Source: Dipylidium caninum
Lineage: Eukaryota > Platyhelminthes > Cestoda > Cyclophyllidea > Dipylidiidae
NCBI GenBank assembly: GCA_017562135.1
Contig: QEYB01000766.1
Span: 1,674,001 to 1,738,000, forward strand
Length of the DNA: 64,000 nt
Direction: 5' to 3'
A program made the position numbers and the translations under genes. Below the pieces are notes generated by a model that saw only the letters and a list, made by a program, of their open reading frames with translations, did no database searches and was not told the origin of the DNA. Shown here one piece after another: positions 1 to 13,200 of the stretch (within the stretch, counting starts at the first letter, position 1; each line of letters starts with the position of its first letter).

Positions 1-3000
1 ATTGCCCGCGCTGAGGCGTTTTCAGGGGGAAGAGAGGCGTCGCGCGGACGGTGCGGCGTCGGCGGTTGTGCCCAAGCACTACTGTCCTGCTGGGCTTGTC
101 GGGAATTCAGCATTTCTCAGAACCGCCTGTTTATGGATAGTGAGAGGGGCCGAAAATGTAAATCACGACGATAGTCAGCACTTTATTTCGCTTTTGGTCG
201 GCTAAACTGAGACCACATGTGTTAATGAAAATTCCTTTTCACATCAATGCATGTACTCCAAAAAACTGAATACGCCTGCCAATAACGACATATCATTCCC
301 AAGTGCCAACAGCTCTCGGCAATTGGGGCAGAAAGTTTCCGCTCCAACGACTCCCCCCTTTACTGCAATTTCATCAAAATTATTTCTTTCGCTCTCCTTT
401 TTGGCTCACTGTAAAGTACGCGCTATGGCCCGTAAAGCACCTCTCACCGCACCGCAGCCCCTCGGTGTCCCGACCCGAGTTCCCTCCACTCATCTATTTA
501 CTCAGATTCAAACAGAATGTCGGGCTACTCGGACTCCTCAAAGTGCGCACATTTTCGTTCAATGCGGCGGCGTAATCACGTGGACTTGGCGTGCAGGACG
601 CCGAGGTGGAGGCGAGAGGCCAAACCAGTTTCGTTGACGTCAGTCTGCGCAGTACTCGTTGAAAAGGTCGTAGGAATGTCAGGACACGCACTTCCCTTGC
701 CTCGGTGGCTTTTCTATCCGCTCACCTGAGAGCCCTCAAGAAGCCTCGTGAGTGTGCGGTCTTTGGCTCTACTCTTTCACGAGGTCGCATCCCTCCCTTT
801 CTTCAACATTCCTGGTAATTCCCAGGCTTTGCCTCGCTCGAAACCGTGAACACGTGCATTGCAGGGTAAATGGCGGAGAGTTCACGCGGGATCCCGAGCA
901 CAATTTCCTGCAACGCAGCTTTGAAGCGGAAATGGCCAACGCACAAAATGGAAGGGTCTCGCTCACAAGTGCCTTTTACAGGGCACCAGTCTTGATTTCA
1001 CAATAAAAACCGGCTCTCCTGCTCGAGAAGTCAGGGGCGGGGGCCACGCGGAAGGGAATAAGTCGCTACTTGCTGGATTTTTTAGGTGCGATTAGTCCCT
1101 GCTTTCCAAATGGCGTTCTGCCTGTCTACGTCTCTAACGTCCACTTCCTCTCTTGCGTCCATTAATTATTCCTCCTCGGACACGCGATAGAAGCACTTAT
1201 TTATGACGAAACAAAACTCCAGCGGACGTCTCAGTCCGCAAATTTGATGTGAACGATACGCCACTGTGTCGCGCAGGCATTCGTTCTGGAGCATGCGAGG
1301 CCCCTGAGTCGTCGTCATCGGGGCTCTCTTCGCTTGGCACCGTCTTGTCGTCGAGCCCGGACCCGCCAGGCCCTTCTGTCCGCCAGCCGTCCACCTTCGT
1401 CCGCGCAACCCCACGCCGATGGCGGCTACCGGACACGGTGTCTGCGGCCTCTTGAGGGCAAACATTTGATAAAGCACCCATTTCGAGAGCTTCGAGAAAG
1501 GCCACGATGAGAGTGACGGCCAGCAAGTGGCTCCACCGGAGGATTTTGTCGCCTTCTTCCCGCCCGGGTACTCGCATGTGGCGAGTCGCCGGTTGCTTCT
1601 TCGACGCGTCGTCTCCCCCCGCAAATGTGAGTCTCCCCTCACGGAAACACAAGAGCATTTCCGCAACGACTGGCCGTTATTTCAGAATTATCACATTTCC
1701 AAAGTGTTTCTTTCCGCGCAAAAACACCGGCGTGGGTGGCGAATTTTGCACGTTGGTGGGTCTACTCTTTTCGTTAATTCATTGGCTGCCCCGAGAGGAG
1801 GACGGGCCTTCCCGTCCTCCCTCTTCAAGATTCTCTCGCATAGTATTAGCATGCAGTGTTCACTCACAGCGTCGTCAACCAGCGCACCCGTTCGCGGTGC
1901 ACACGGAGCCTGCGCACGCCGGCGCTCTGGGGAAGGCCTGTTGGGGCAAAGGAGCTTTCCTGGAAACTGCGGTCGCTTGGGCCGCGCCCACGCGCGCAGA
2001 AGCCCTCCTGCGCAGCCACGGAAGCCGTTGCTGCGGGTGTGGCGGCCATCGACTCTGCCCACGCACAAAACAAGTGAATTCGCTTCCTGTACTCCTTTTA
2101 TAATCAGATTTTATTTCAAATTAATTAGTCGATCGCGCGTTCAACCTCTCCGCGTTCTTCGGACGTCACGGCCGTGGCGGCCACACCATTTGCAGGTTTG
2201 GCGCTCTGCCGTTTGGCCAGTGAAAAGACTCACCACCGGGCCTCCATGAGCACAGGGAGATGCAGACTTCGCTGAGCTGCTCAAGTCGGTGAACTAACGC
2301 CACGCTGTGGGTGAAGTAGGCTGCGCCGAAGGATATGCGGTCACGGACGTCACCAGCGACCTCCCTGGCACGTGACATTTTTTCTCGCCCCCAAACGGCA
2401 GTCTTTTTGTGGCGACCAAATACACCTTTTGCGGCAGCATGGCAGTCATTTCCCTGGCAAATCATCCCGCCCGAGGAGTAGCGAGGGTCGTGGGCAGCGG
2501 TCAGCCCAACCCCGAGACGACCCGACGACTGGGCCTCCGTCGCTCCCAAAGCACGTGCTCGTGTGATGCGGCAAAACGCTCGTCTCCGTGATTAAAGCCA
2601 TTCGACAAGCGTCGTTCAGGGACTTTAAGATGCTCATTCTAAGGCCGTCCTCAGGGCTAAATAGGCGGGGGATCTTCGTGGCAGGAGACTGGGTATTCGA
2701 ACGAAAGGGGACGCTCATCGCAGTCCGCGCAAGGGGGTACCACCACTCGAGTTTGCCTTCCTTTCTGCCAGTCGCGAGGAGCAGGAAGGCTTATTTTTGT
2801 CTCGAGGAGGAAGAGGCAGCACGCCATTGCGTCCCAAAGCTTAATGGCGACCACAAAAGGCTGCTGCAACCGCGTATCCCATTCAAAATGGCGCGGACGC
2901 CAGGGGCTGAGGTGAGCATTTCCCGGCCTCGGGAGCGCAGACACAATTACTTGGGGGGGGGGGGGGGAAGGAGGTGTTAAGCCGCAAACGTCGTGCATAA

Positions 3001-6000
3001 TCGTGATTAATCATACGGCAGAAGTAGGGATTTTCCGGTGCTCCACCATAAGGAAAGTGGTAGGAGCCGAGGCGGAGTCGAGTGGACTCGGCCCAGTGCC
3101 GGACGATAGAAGCGGCGGCGACGTCTCCGGTGCAAGGGGACACAGGAAGGTTGTGAGAAGGGATTGGCGGGCGCCTGAGCGTGTGTGACCTCGGAAAACC
3201 CTTTAAGTCGGCCCACATCGGGGCAGATGAGGAGCTGCGGCGTCCTCAGCCTTCACTATCACACTGTTTATTGCGTCCTCCCTGTCGTGCTGGAGGCTGC
3301 GGTGTTGCGAACACACGGCTGCCGATAAAAGTTATGGCGAGGAGGAACAAACCCCTCAAATGACCCCACGGCAAGCGCCGACAGCAGCCCAGGCAACGAG
3401 CTTGTTGACCCACTCGCCGCGACAAAGCGCGCACCTCGTCCGAAGACTCACTCGCCCCCGCCACGAGCACCCAACCGATTTCCGTCTGACATGTCGGATG
3501 CGAACGCACTTATTTGGTGTCAAGACGTAACGATTTGCCTAAAAACAGCCTCACTTGTTAGAGTGTGGCTCTTTTGCCATCTTCCACAAGGCGGGGCCGA
3601 TGAGATGGCGCGTCTGACAGACAAACCATGGGGAAATGGCTAACCAGGCTCCGGAAGCCGTCCACGCCCCCACTTGGCCATCGCCGCATCGTCCATTCTC
3701 TGCCAGTTCGTGCATGGGACCGTCCCCCACTGAAAACCGTCTTTTACCCCGCATTGCAGGCCACATTGTCCGGGTCACCCGGCCGGAGGACGAATTACGC
3801 GAAGCGATGAGGCGACCGCAAAAGAGCGCCCTAACGTGGCAGGACATGCCGAGTGTTGGACGAGTTGGCATCGCTCGACCCCATCCGCCGCTGTCGCGTA
3901 GTCGACAAAACCTGAAGCGGGGAAGGCCTCTCCCCCCTGCGTGTCCGGCGAGAAGACCGTTCCGATTGCTCCCACGACAGGACTACACGCTTAACACTAT
4001 GCCCTTTCAACACCCGTCTGTCAGCGTTATCCCCCACAAACTCTGCGAACAAGGTTTTCGCGTAGACCAAAGGCAACGACTAATTTGGCGCTTTCACGCC
4101 GGAACCGGGAGGCGCTGATGTGGCCAACGTCCCTGCCCCCGCCATGAGAGGCGCATAAATCCTGCCTTCCGCACGGCGAGGAAGGGCGGCACGCGTATTC
4201 TGGACGAACTAAGTACAGCATGCAAAGCAATTAGGTTAGGTGTACTTTGCTAACAGAATTATGAAACCCTCAGGGACAAGTCGGCTCGGGGCGGCTGGAT
4301 GACGGTGCAGGAATGCACTTCCACTGAGACGCGTGCCTTCTCACGCCTTCAGCACCGCTTGCGCTCCTTCATCCTCCCTGGGGGTGCCACGAGTCCGGCC
4401 AAGGACGTCCGAGCATGCGTTGCTGCGATGCGGCCGTCGACTCCCTCATCGGCCTCGGCGCCCATGCGCTCCCGCGGTGGCCCCGGCGGCCCGTCCAGCA
4501 CGGCCAACGCGGGCCAGGGACGGGTGCGCGGGCGGGGATTGTGAAGCCAAACAGAAGTTGCAAGGTGGAGCAGCGAATTTAATAGCTAGTGACTGCCTTC
4601 TCCCCGACTTACTTTCACCGCTTCTGCCAACGCCGTGGCCTCGTGACCCGCTTCATCTTCGAGGTTACATCCACTAACGCATTGCCAGTTCTTATTTGGG
4701 TTACGGTCGCGGTGAATAGTCCTTTTGCTTAACGTTCGCGCCGTGCTTCTCCCTCGCTTCACAACTAATCGCGTTCCGCTGTCCCCAGGGCGCGGTTAGT
4801 GCCTGCCCCGCACTCTGAGCAGCCTTTCTTCAAAGCAGTGGACTATTAGATAAGTTTTAGGATCTCCGGAGAAATTGCTACTTCGGGTCCAAGACACTTC
4901 TGTGAGATGAGATTCGGTTGCCAACATAATCAGGAGACGAGGTTGTTTTTCGTGTTGCGTGCCTTTGTACATGGTAGGGAGTTATTTGGGGGTATTTTGC
5001 GATTTTCCCCAGGCATAAAGCCCCAGTCCGGCCTGGGAAAGAGCAGCAACTGCCCAGGTGGGCATATTTCACTCAAAGGGAACGCCCCTGCGCTAATAAG
5101 GTGGCCTTTTAAGCGCACACAGCAACAAACGTGTCGGAGTGCTCGTAGCCATTTGACCGAAAGGCAAAATTATGTGCCGGAAACAGCCCCAAGGGAAGTG
5201 GAAAACTCGTCTCGGGGCTCCCTCACCATGTGCATCCGAGAGAGGCACAGAGAGATGGCAGGTGAAGCCAACCGGCAACACATACCATGGGGATTTACGA
5301 AAAGTTGACAAAATTGCCCTGATGTTAAACAATTTCGCTTATCATGACAGGCAAGGGCGCGCAATTAGTTCAGTGGCATAAACACTAGCATCATCTCATA
5401 AAAAGAGGGAGTCTCACTTACGGCGGGCGAAATGCAGCGGTGTAGACAAAATCCACGGCCGATCTTATTCACGGGCAAGGTATTAAGTGATAGGGTTGAA
5501 TCCTCAACGTGTTTTGCATTTCTCGTCGTGGTTGTGGCCATTGGACGGGGAGGGCCAATCGCCGCGCCTCAAGGTGAACCGCCTCGGCCGCGGCCAATCA
5601 GGCGGGAGGACAGAGGACTGCTGTGGACGCGCCGGGCACGCACCTCCTCGCTGCGCCGTGCAGCCCACGCCAAAACAATCAAGACGGCATATCGAGTTGA
5701 TTTAACGCGTGTCAGGCAACCACGTCAGCTGGGAGGCCGCCTTCGCCCGCGAGTTGGGGACCACCACGGCGGACGGCACAAACGAAAGCTGCCATCCGCT
5801 ATGTGCGTTCAGACGTCGCGTCTCAGTCCAAATGGGTTCGGGAGGCGCAAGTGCCCTTCGTCCAAGATGGCGCCTTTAGCGGAGGCCTTCACGCTCTGGC
5901 CTGCCGGCAGGCAGCCACCACCAACGGGAGAATTTTAATGTGCTCGCGGATGCCTTATCACAGCACATCAAAGCATAAGACCCTATAACCATGGCTATTA

Positions 6001-9000
6001 GCCTGCCTCCTACTGGAACTCTTGTTAACACGTAACACGCCGCTGTACAGGTGTTCGCGAGGTGGTTCCTCTGATTTTTGAGACCAAGATACTGCAGCCA
6101 CTAGCACTCTTGCGAAGGCCACACTTCGCCCCTTGCCATGGCGCCCCTCCGTTCCGAGGCCGGTTGTACTCGGGCGCGCAAAGGAAGGCGAGTTGCTTCT
6201 CCACGCAACCGACTTCCCCGGCATCCACCATCGCGGCCGCTGGAAGGCGCGTCCAGCGCTCCGCGAAGCCACGAGTCGTTTGGCATTCACACTTAGCCCT
6301 TACGTCATCAGGCGTTTGGCCTAGTGGCCGAAAGGGAGGGGAAGTTGGTGGCGCCACAGCAAGCCGGGATAGCATTCAAACCGACACCCGAGTCCGAGGA
6401 TCGCTTGCGTCTGGATCAGGCACCAGTTTGGGTAGTCGTCTTCACGTGGCGTTGCAGCCTTGGGAAGTGCACTGCTCAGCGCCTGCCACGTCCACTGATG
6501 GTCTGCGTGGACTGAAATGCAGTCCCTCGAACGGGTCGACTTACATGAAGACGGCAGCCTGACGGGGCATTCTGTTGGCGCGAAAGGTCAACCCTCCGCG
6601 GTCCTCCACTCACTTTCCTGACGGAAGAGGACGCGCCTGCATGGGGACCGGAGTGGTGGCAACCTGACCCGAATGAGGCCAAGGCGGTCTGAGCCCATGC
6701 GCTTGGCCACGGGGCAAAGTCCTCCTTTCAGCATCAAGTCCTCCTCAGACCACGGAGGGTGGAGCAGCCGCCAACGCCGCTCGAGCCTGGGATGTTGGGT
6801 CCGCTGCAGGCAAAGGTTCTCCAGCCAGGTACATCAGAAGGGCGCAAAATGTGCGTGTCAGCAGGCGGGGCTGCCTCATTCGCATTTTATTCCCCAGATT
6901 ACCATCTCCGTTCAGTGCCCGCCTCCACCTGGGTCGCAATCCGAAAGAACACCCGTTGGTGTCTCGATTCGTGTTGCAACGCGATCTCAAACCACTGGTC
7001 CACAAAAGGAGCAGGCCAAGATGCACCAGTCCCCGAACTGTTTGAGCATGAGGGGCTGAACTGATGCTCTGCCAAAATCCGTCCCAACTGCCTCAATGCC
7101 GCACGGTCGGAAATGCAGCCCCCAGGGCGTATCCCGACCCATCGACGTCGAAAGGCGCCTCCACGATTAAGTTGAAGAATTGGTTGTCTACCGAAACACC
7201 AAGATGGTACAGAGTGGCCATCAATTGTGGTCTCTCCACCATAGCTTTGCGTCAACTCGGTCTTTCGGTGTCCGCTGCCAAGCCGCAGGTCATGCTCACT
7301 TGTCAACGCGGCTTCTACGAAACTCGAACACCACGGCGGGTAAGGAAACAAACGACACATACGACTCTCCAGGCGAGCACCCCAAAACCTCCATGTATGC
7401 TTTAAAACAACTTCGTCGCCAGGCCAGGAACGAGAGTGGACCCTCACTTCGCCGACTCGCGGGCGGAGAGAGCATCCCGTCGGCAGCAACCTTCGTGAGC
7501 GCTGTTCGTCCAAGTTGTGTGCCGAGTCAACGCGCATTTAGATTCTTCCGCCTGCTCCACCTCTCGCGAAGCCGGACCTCGATCCGCCGCGCCCCGCCAA
7601 ATACGAACCGGTGACGCCGTTTCGAAATTAGTCGGCCACGGGCATGTGAGCCATAGCCAGCCCCGTAGTTCCCGAGTCCGCAGTCAGGCGGGAGACTCCT
7701 TCGTCAGTGAAGTCTGCAGACCTGTTGTTCCACCTCGTTGAGTGGTTTGGGAAAGCAAAATTCCTGCTGGCGAACCACTCTTCCAATGAGCTACATGAAG
7801 TCAAAGTGCCAATGGGTTTTACGAACGGGAGTTATTAACACGCCATAGCGAACCCCTAAGGGTGGGTTTTTATAGCTCTGCAACAAGGACCTTCAGTAAT
7901 TTTGAGGAAAACGCCCGCGTGTCTCAGCCGAGAAAGGAGAAGGGAGGCCGCAAGGAGGACGACCGCTGACACGGCGTACGACTAGCCACGTCTCCCGGAG
8001 CTCAGCTGCAGGGGCGAGGCTCCGCTGAAGTCATGGACGGCAGCCGTCCACACGCGTCGCAGAGAAGTGGCTTTAAAAAAAATGGAAAAGAGCTTAGTGG
8101 GGATTGAGACAAGGGGCTCTTTACAGAGGTGGTAAATTGTGTGAGCAGTGAAAAACTTCCGCATGGCGGTGAAGACGTAGCTGCGACTACGTCTTCAGGC
8201 GGATCTGAAACAACGCTTCCAAGGCCCGTCCCCGCAACCTGAAGGCATGTTCAATGAGCACGTGTGGATAAACGGAGCCGGGTAAAATCGTCCTCGAGGG
8301 AAGGAAGGAGTGGTGAACAAAGTGCACGGAGAACCGCGGTTGGCATGATTTTTACCAAGGCACGTAATGACAAAATTAGAATTAGCTTCCGAAGAATAAA
8401 TGTCTGAGGTATTGTGAAAAAGTAAGCCTTCGCCTAGATATTTAAGGCAACGGTGATGCGCAAAAAAGAACGCAGTCGACCGTTTGTTTGTACAAAACGA
8501 GCCAACTAGTACAGATGAAATAACAGTGGGAAATAGGCACTCGAAGACAGAAGCGAGTGGCCAACCGTACGCTGGGCAGTCGGCACTTCCCCCCGACCCG
8601 TCCACGATGGGCTTCAACGGGCTGAGTCTTACGTGCGACGATGCCGCAGCCATTCATAAGGGCGCAACGCGGAGTCGGCCAAGCTTAGCCGCAGTACGTG
8701 CCACGAAAAGGCGTTCCACTGGCAGAAGTTGTCCGGCAACAAGGCGGTGGCCATTGACAGGCGAAGCTTGTGGCCCAGCTGACCGCTCGACACCCGCCAT
8801 TGGCCCGGCAGGGGAAGTAAAGTTTGGGAATAACCGAGGAGAGCACAGAAATCCAGTCGTAAAAGGAATGAAGTGTAGAAAAGATGAAGAAAGTTGGAAT
8901 ATTAGAGGAGTCACATTTTGGCGGAATCTCCGCAAACTCAAGTAAATGGTGAAGGAGAAAAAAGCCTTTACCTGCGGCCCCGTTGCTGGAAAGAGGAAGG

Positions 9001-10230
9001 GCCGGGCTGGTAGCTGACACGGAGGCGGGGACGAGAGGCAAAGCGGCAATGACGAGAAGCCATACAACTTCGTCACTTCCCAACGCGACGAAATGGAGTC
9101 ATTGAAAAGTAAGCGTGTGCCTCTTTCCCCATTTTACACGTCGCGCGACGGATTAAAAGCTGGGCAACTGTAACCCCACGCCCCGCCGTCTCTCTGTTCT
9201 CGCTGGTGGCCCCAAAACAAAGCCGGCAAATCCGCAACGCGTTTATCCCGCCATCATTATGTGACCCGTTGTTTATTTTTTTCTTTCGCATGGAGAATAC
9301 TTCTGGATACGCAGGATGAGTCGGCCACTCTCCCCGTCCCCGACAGTCCAGACGCTTTTGAACATAGCTTCAAACTTGAAAATCGGCCACCTTGTCACAC
9401 GAGCGCGACGGCGAGCCGAGCGAGCCTCCCTGCGGCCGGGCACGACAAATGAGTCTACGAGGCGCCGGCGGAAAGAGAAGCGAGGCGCTGCAGCAGCACT
9501 TGTCGCCTCCTCAAAGATAACGAATAGATTCACCCACGCCTGCGGGCGGGTCGAGGCCGACTCGCGTCGGCGGGCGGGGGCGAGTTGGCCGCACTCCGCA
9601 AAACACGCGCCCCAGTGCAAATGCGGGTGTGTTCGCTCCACTGATCACATTGAGCTTGGGTAAACATGTGCAAAGGCGTGAGGAGCTCAAGCCCGGTCGT
9701 ACGCGGCCGGTAACACCTTCCACCTTCCGGCGAATTAGCCCCGTCTATTCCATAGTAGCGCCCACTCCCCGCAGAGACTGGATTCAAACAATAAAAGCCA
9801 TCTTCTGCGTTAATCGGTACATTGGAAGATGAATCGCATAAAAAATAACTACAATGGGAGAGGCTATAAAGCAGACCACATTTACTGGCCGAAAAGCCCT
9901 CTGAACGATCACGCCGCATCGTACTGGTGTGACAGTGGCCGGCCGAGACGAGAATGTACAAACGCAGACAGCGCGGGGCAACAGTTAGGAAAACACTCCC
10001 CCAACACTCGGCTGCTAGGCCCTGAAGTTGCTCCCTCCTAACAAACGGAATAAAAATTAAAAATAAAAGAGAGGCACACTGAAGTTCTTGTAATTTAAGT
10101 AGAATGAAATCACAAAGTTGTTTACAAAAGACACTCAAATGCTGTTACTGATAGTGAAGCAGAATGGGACCGACTTGGCCCTCCTGAGGCTTATGCAATC
10201 GGCTCAATTCCTCAGCTTCTCCGGGTGTTC
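1..10230. other. GC-rich intergenic block, no supported gene
   Basis: Many overlapping open frames of 60-240 codons occur on both strands, as expected where GC content is high and stops are rare. None shows a recognisable domain, a chain of exons with matching phases, or family-like motifs. A run of 15 G at 2953-2967 is the most obvious simple-sequence feature. The right end should include the 3' untranslated region of the CRAMP1 gene, which ends at 10231 on the minus strand. A TTTATT at about 9272 (AATAAA on the minus strand) is a possible but distant polyadenylation signal. I see no tRNA, rRNA or transposon coding sequence. Confidence 0.5.
2953..2967. repeat. Poly-G tract, 15 bases
   Basis: An uninterrupted run of G in intergenic DNA. 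Runs of this length are often miscounted in assemblies, so the exact length is unreliable. Confidence 0.9.
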
Positions 10231-13200
10231 CTATTGACAGGGCTCGTGGGTAAGTGGCCCGGCTGCGGACGTCTGTACGTCTGCCATTCCCATGTGCCTT
10301 CCACTGCCAGAAGACGACATAATTTTTATGGCATCAGCCACACCGGACACTTGACAACCCGTATTTAGAGATAGGTCCAGCGTTGAATTGCTTGATGGTT
10401 GCATCATATCCTGATATATCTTCTCTAAAAAACCACACTGTATTAAAAAACAGGTCCTACGGTTTGTGAAAAACGTACAGAGAACACGAGCGAGGTCTCT
10501 TACACACCAGTCCGAGAGTATTAAGAAGCCCACAAATTATGAGACAACTAACAACTATTCCGGTCAGGAGACGCACATGGAAAGAGGATACGAGATCTTA
10601 CCCTGCAAGGAATCACTCAACGGGGTCTCTACAGAATGCGAGGCGGCGGGGTGATTAGCCGTTAGGGTGTTGATGAAAGTCGAGAACGAGGAGGAGTCTT
10701 CTTGGTGTACCATATCGGTGGTCGCCTGCGCCTCGGAAGAGAAGTGCAAGAAATTCGCCGATGAAAGAGGTTGAGGCGCCTCCTTGGTGGGCGTGGACAA
10801 TTCCAGACCTGGTGGAGCGTTCGCCATGAAGGCGTTGAGGAGGGACTTGAGGGAGTCACTCGTCGACACGTTCGAGCAGGCACCGATGGAAAAGGGGAGG
10901 CTTATTTCACAGTGATTCGATTGAGAGGAGAGGGCAGGAGCCTTTGCGACAGCTATAACTGTCGCAGAAGCGGTACTCGCAACGCTCGAAACCTAGGCAA
11001 AAACGAGGAGGCTGGTATCGCGCTCAAACTGGGCGGAGAGATTTTGAAGTGCTGTCAAACGGTCAACCGTCTTTTGTCCGATCAATGGAACAGGAGTAGT
11101 CAGTAGTTTTACTGTCAACGGGGTGAAATACCTCCCAGTCGTTAGATTCTCTGTCAAGCTCGTAAAATGCATCCATTAACGGGAAGGCAGATATTCGACA
11201 AATTTAACAATAACAATTGTTAGTGTACGAGCAAACAGATCAGAGTAAGAAACGTGGAGCCACTGCGATGTGGCCGCGAAAAGTGGGGTGATGTGAGCTT
11301 TCTTTGTTAAGAGAAATACTTCCCTGATGAAAAGAACACGTGACGGCCTGCATCGGCAGTCAGTGCACAATTGCGGAGGCTTCGATACCATCAGCGTTGA
11401 AAAATAGGTGAGTTTTTAAAAAGACAATTACAAACGGAAAGAGTGAAACATTGTTAGCCAATTTCGTTGTGAGAAGGCTTTTATGACGAGATTGGACAGT
11501 AATGAAAAGACAAAGGCAGTTAAAATCATAATTCACTTAAGAACAATAGCGCAATGGTTATGCTTGGGGAGTTATTCACGAAGGCGAAATGCCAGTCCGC
11601 GGATATCAGAACGTAACGAGAGGGAAGCTAATCGGAGGTAAAACAATAAAGACATTCCGGGACAATGAGAAAGTACTTAGGCTTTGAGGGAGTGTTCAGG
11701 TGAGGGTTTGATGCTTGCTTTAAGGCTATCAGTTTTCCTAAGAGAGAACACTAAAGGCGTGTAAAATGATGTATCCGCCTAGAATTTTAGCTCAGCACCA
11801 AAGCAGAGAGAGAGAGGGAGAGGACAGGTCAGCAGTGCTCCAAGTACACCACTGCCGTGCCCCGCTTTGCCTACTTTAAGGTTGAAATGAGAGAGAGGAA
11901 GCTCAAGGCTTACTCAAACTAATGAAGCCAAAAGGCAAAACTACCCAGCGCTAGTTCCCCACCCACCTGAGAACCTCATGCTCGACTAATTCAATGGACA
12001 AAAATTTCACAGACCCAAGCAGAAATTGCGTTTCTACGCAATATTTTACCGTCGTACTTAAATACTAAGCCCTTGTTACGTGCTTACATATTGTCACGAA
12101 TTTTGAATTGCAAAAAAAATGAAAAACAGTCTATCCAGAAACACACATAAGTGGTACAGAAGTCGTTTGTCGGTCAAGGCAGAAACTCTCAGTTGAGGTG
12201 GTAGAAAGTAAGTCTTGAGCCGTGTGTGAATCTCCTTCTGCTTGCTGAAGCATACCAACTCGTGCGACTCATATCCCCACACACTGCAACCCTGGAACCA
12301 ATCGAACGCCACAACAAAGGGACCCACCGAGACGCCGAACATAAAAAATCGAGGAAGCACCTTTTAGCGGCCATTTGGGCATTTTAGAAAGTATACGACT
12401 GAAGATACCAACATCCATGTTCTCGCATTATCTTACTCAAACAGGCAATAAGAAGTAACAGAAATCATTCAACCGGAAACACCATTTTTGACGGGAAAAA
12501 ACGAAGTGGATTAACAACGCCATATTGCAAGTCATAACTTCTTATTTCTACGCTGAATCTTTTCAAGGAAAAATGAGGAGTTATGGAATCCGCCTCAGTC
12601 ATTCAGTTGTTTAGACGAAAGAGACGCTAAACGTTACACCGTCTCAGCCTATTCCCTAACTAAACAAATGCTCCTGCTCTGGAGGATGCAGGCTTACTGC
12701 TCCACCCCGTACTCATGTCCAGCTGTGTTTATAGGTCATTATTACGGCAAGGTGAAGGGTACTCTTCCAGAGTAAATGAAAAACAGACACGACTGACGCC
12801 ACGAGCCAGGTGGTTACACTTTGTGGACATTATGAATGTCTTTTTAACGGCACGAATTGCAAACGCAACCGAAGAATACACTAGAATTTCCCAGTCCGCC
12901 AATATCAGAAAGGAACGTCGACCGCTGATTATGAGTGGAGGAAGTCTGGGCAATGCTCCCAGCAGATGGCGAAAACGCGACTAGGGAATATGTTAGCAAA
13001 GGGATGAACTCAGAATACCATTCTGTCCTCCCCGGCATTCTTAAGTAGCCATAGTCGTTTCCTTTTCTTGAAGTTCCGCAGATATGACAACTGATAAATA
13101 GAGGCAACTTGCACTTTTCACACTCTGAACTGACAAGCCAGTTTCGTACGCGAGAGAGACTATAACACCGTGCGAGGGGAGAAGTAATAAACAAAAGTAC

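Noticed and set aside
1527..2249. 240-codon plus-strand open frame, and overlapping long frames at 1166-1666 and 1691-2068 on the minus strand
   Set aside because: High GC makes stops rare; several frames overlap on both strands, none with motifs, an ATG-led family-like protein or exon context.
5432..5938. 168-codon plus-strand frame
   Set aside because: Arg/Pro-rich composition typical of translated GC-rich non-coding DNA; no recognisable domain.
12094..12360. 88-codon minus-strand frame considered as a CRAMP1 exon
   Set aside because: Exons 11 and 12 already join in phase without it, and no splice-bounded segment here keeps the frame or resembles the family.
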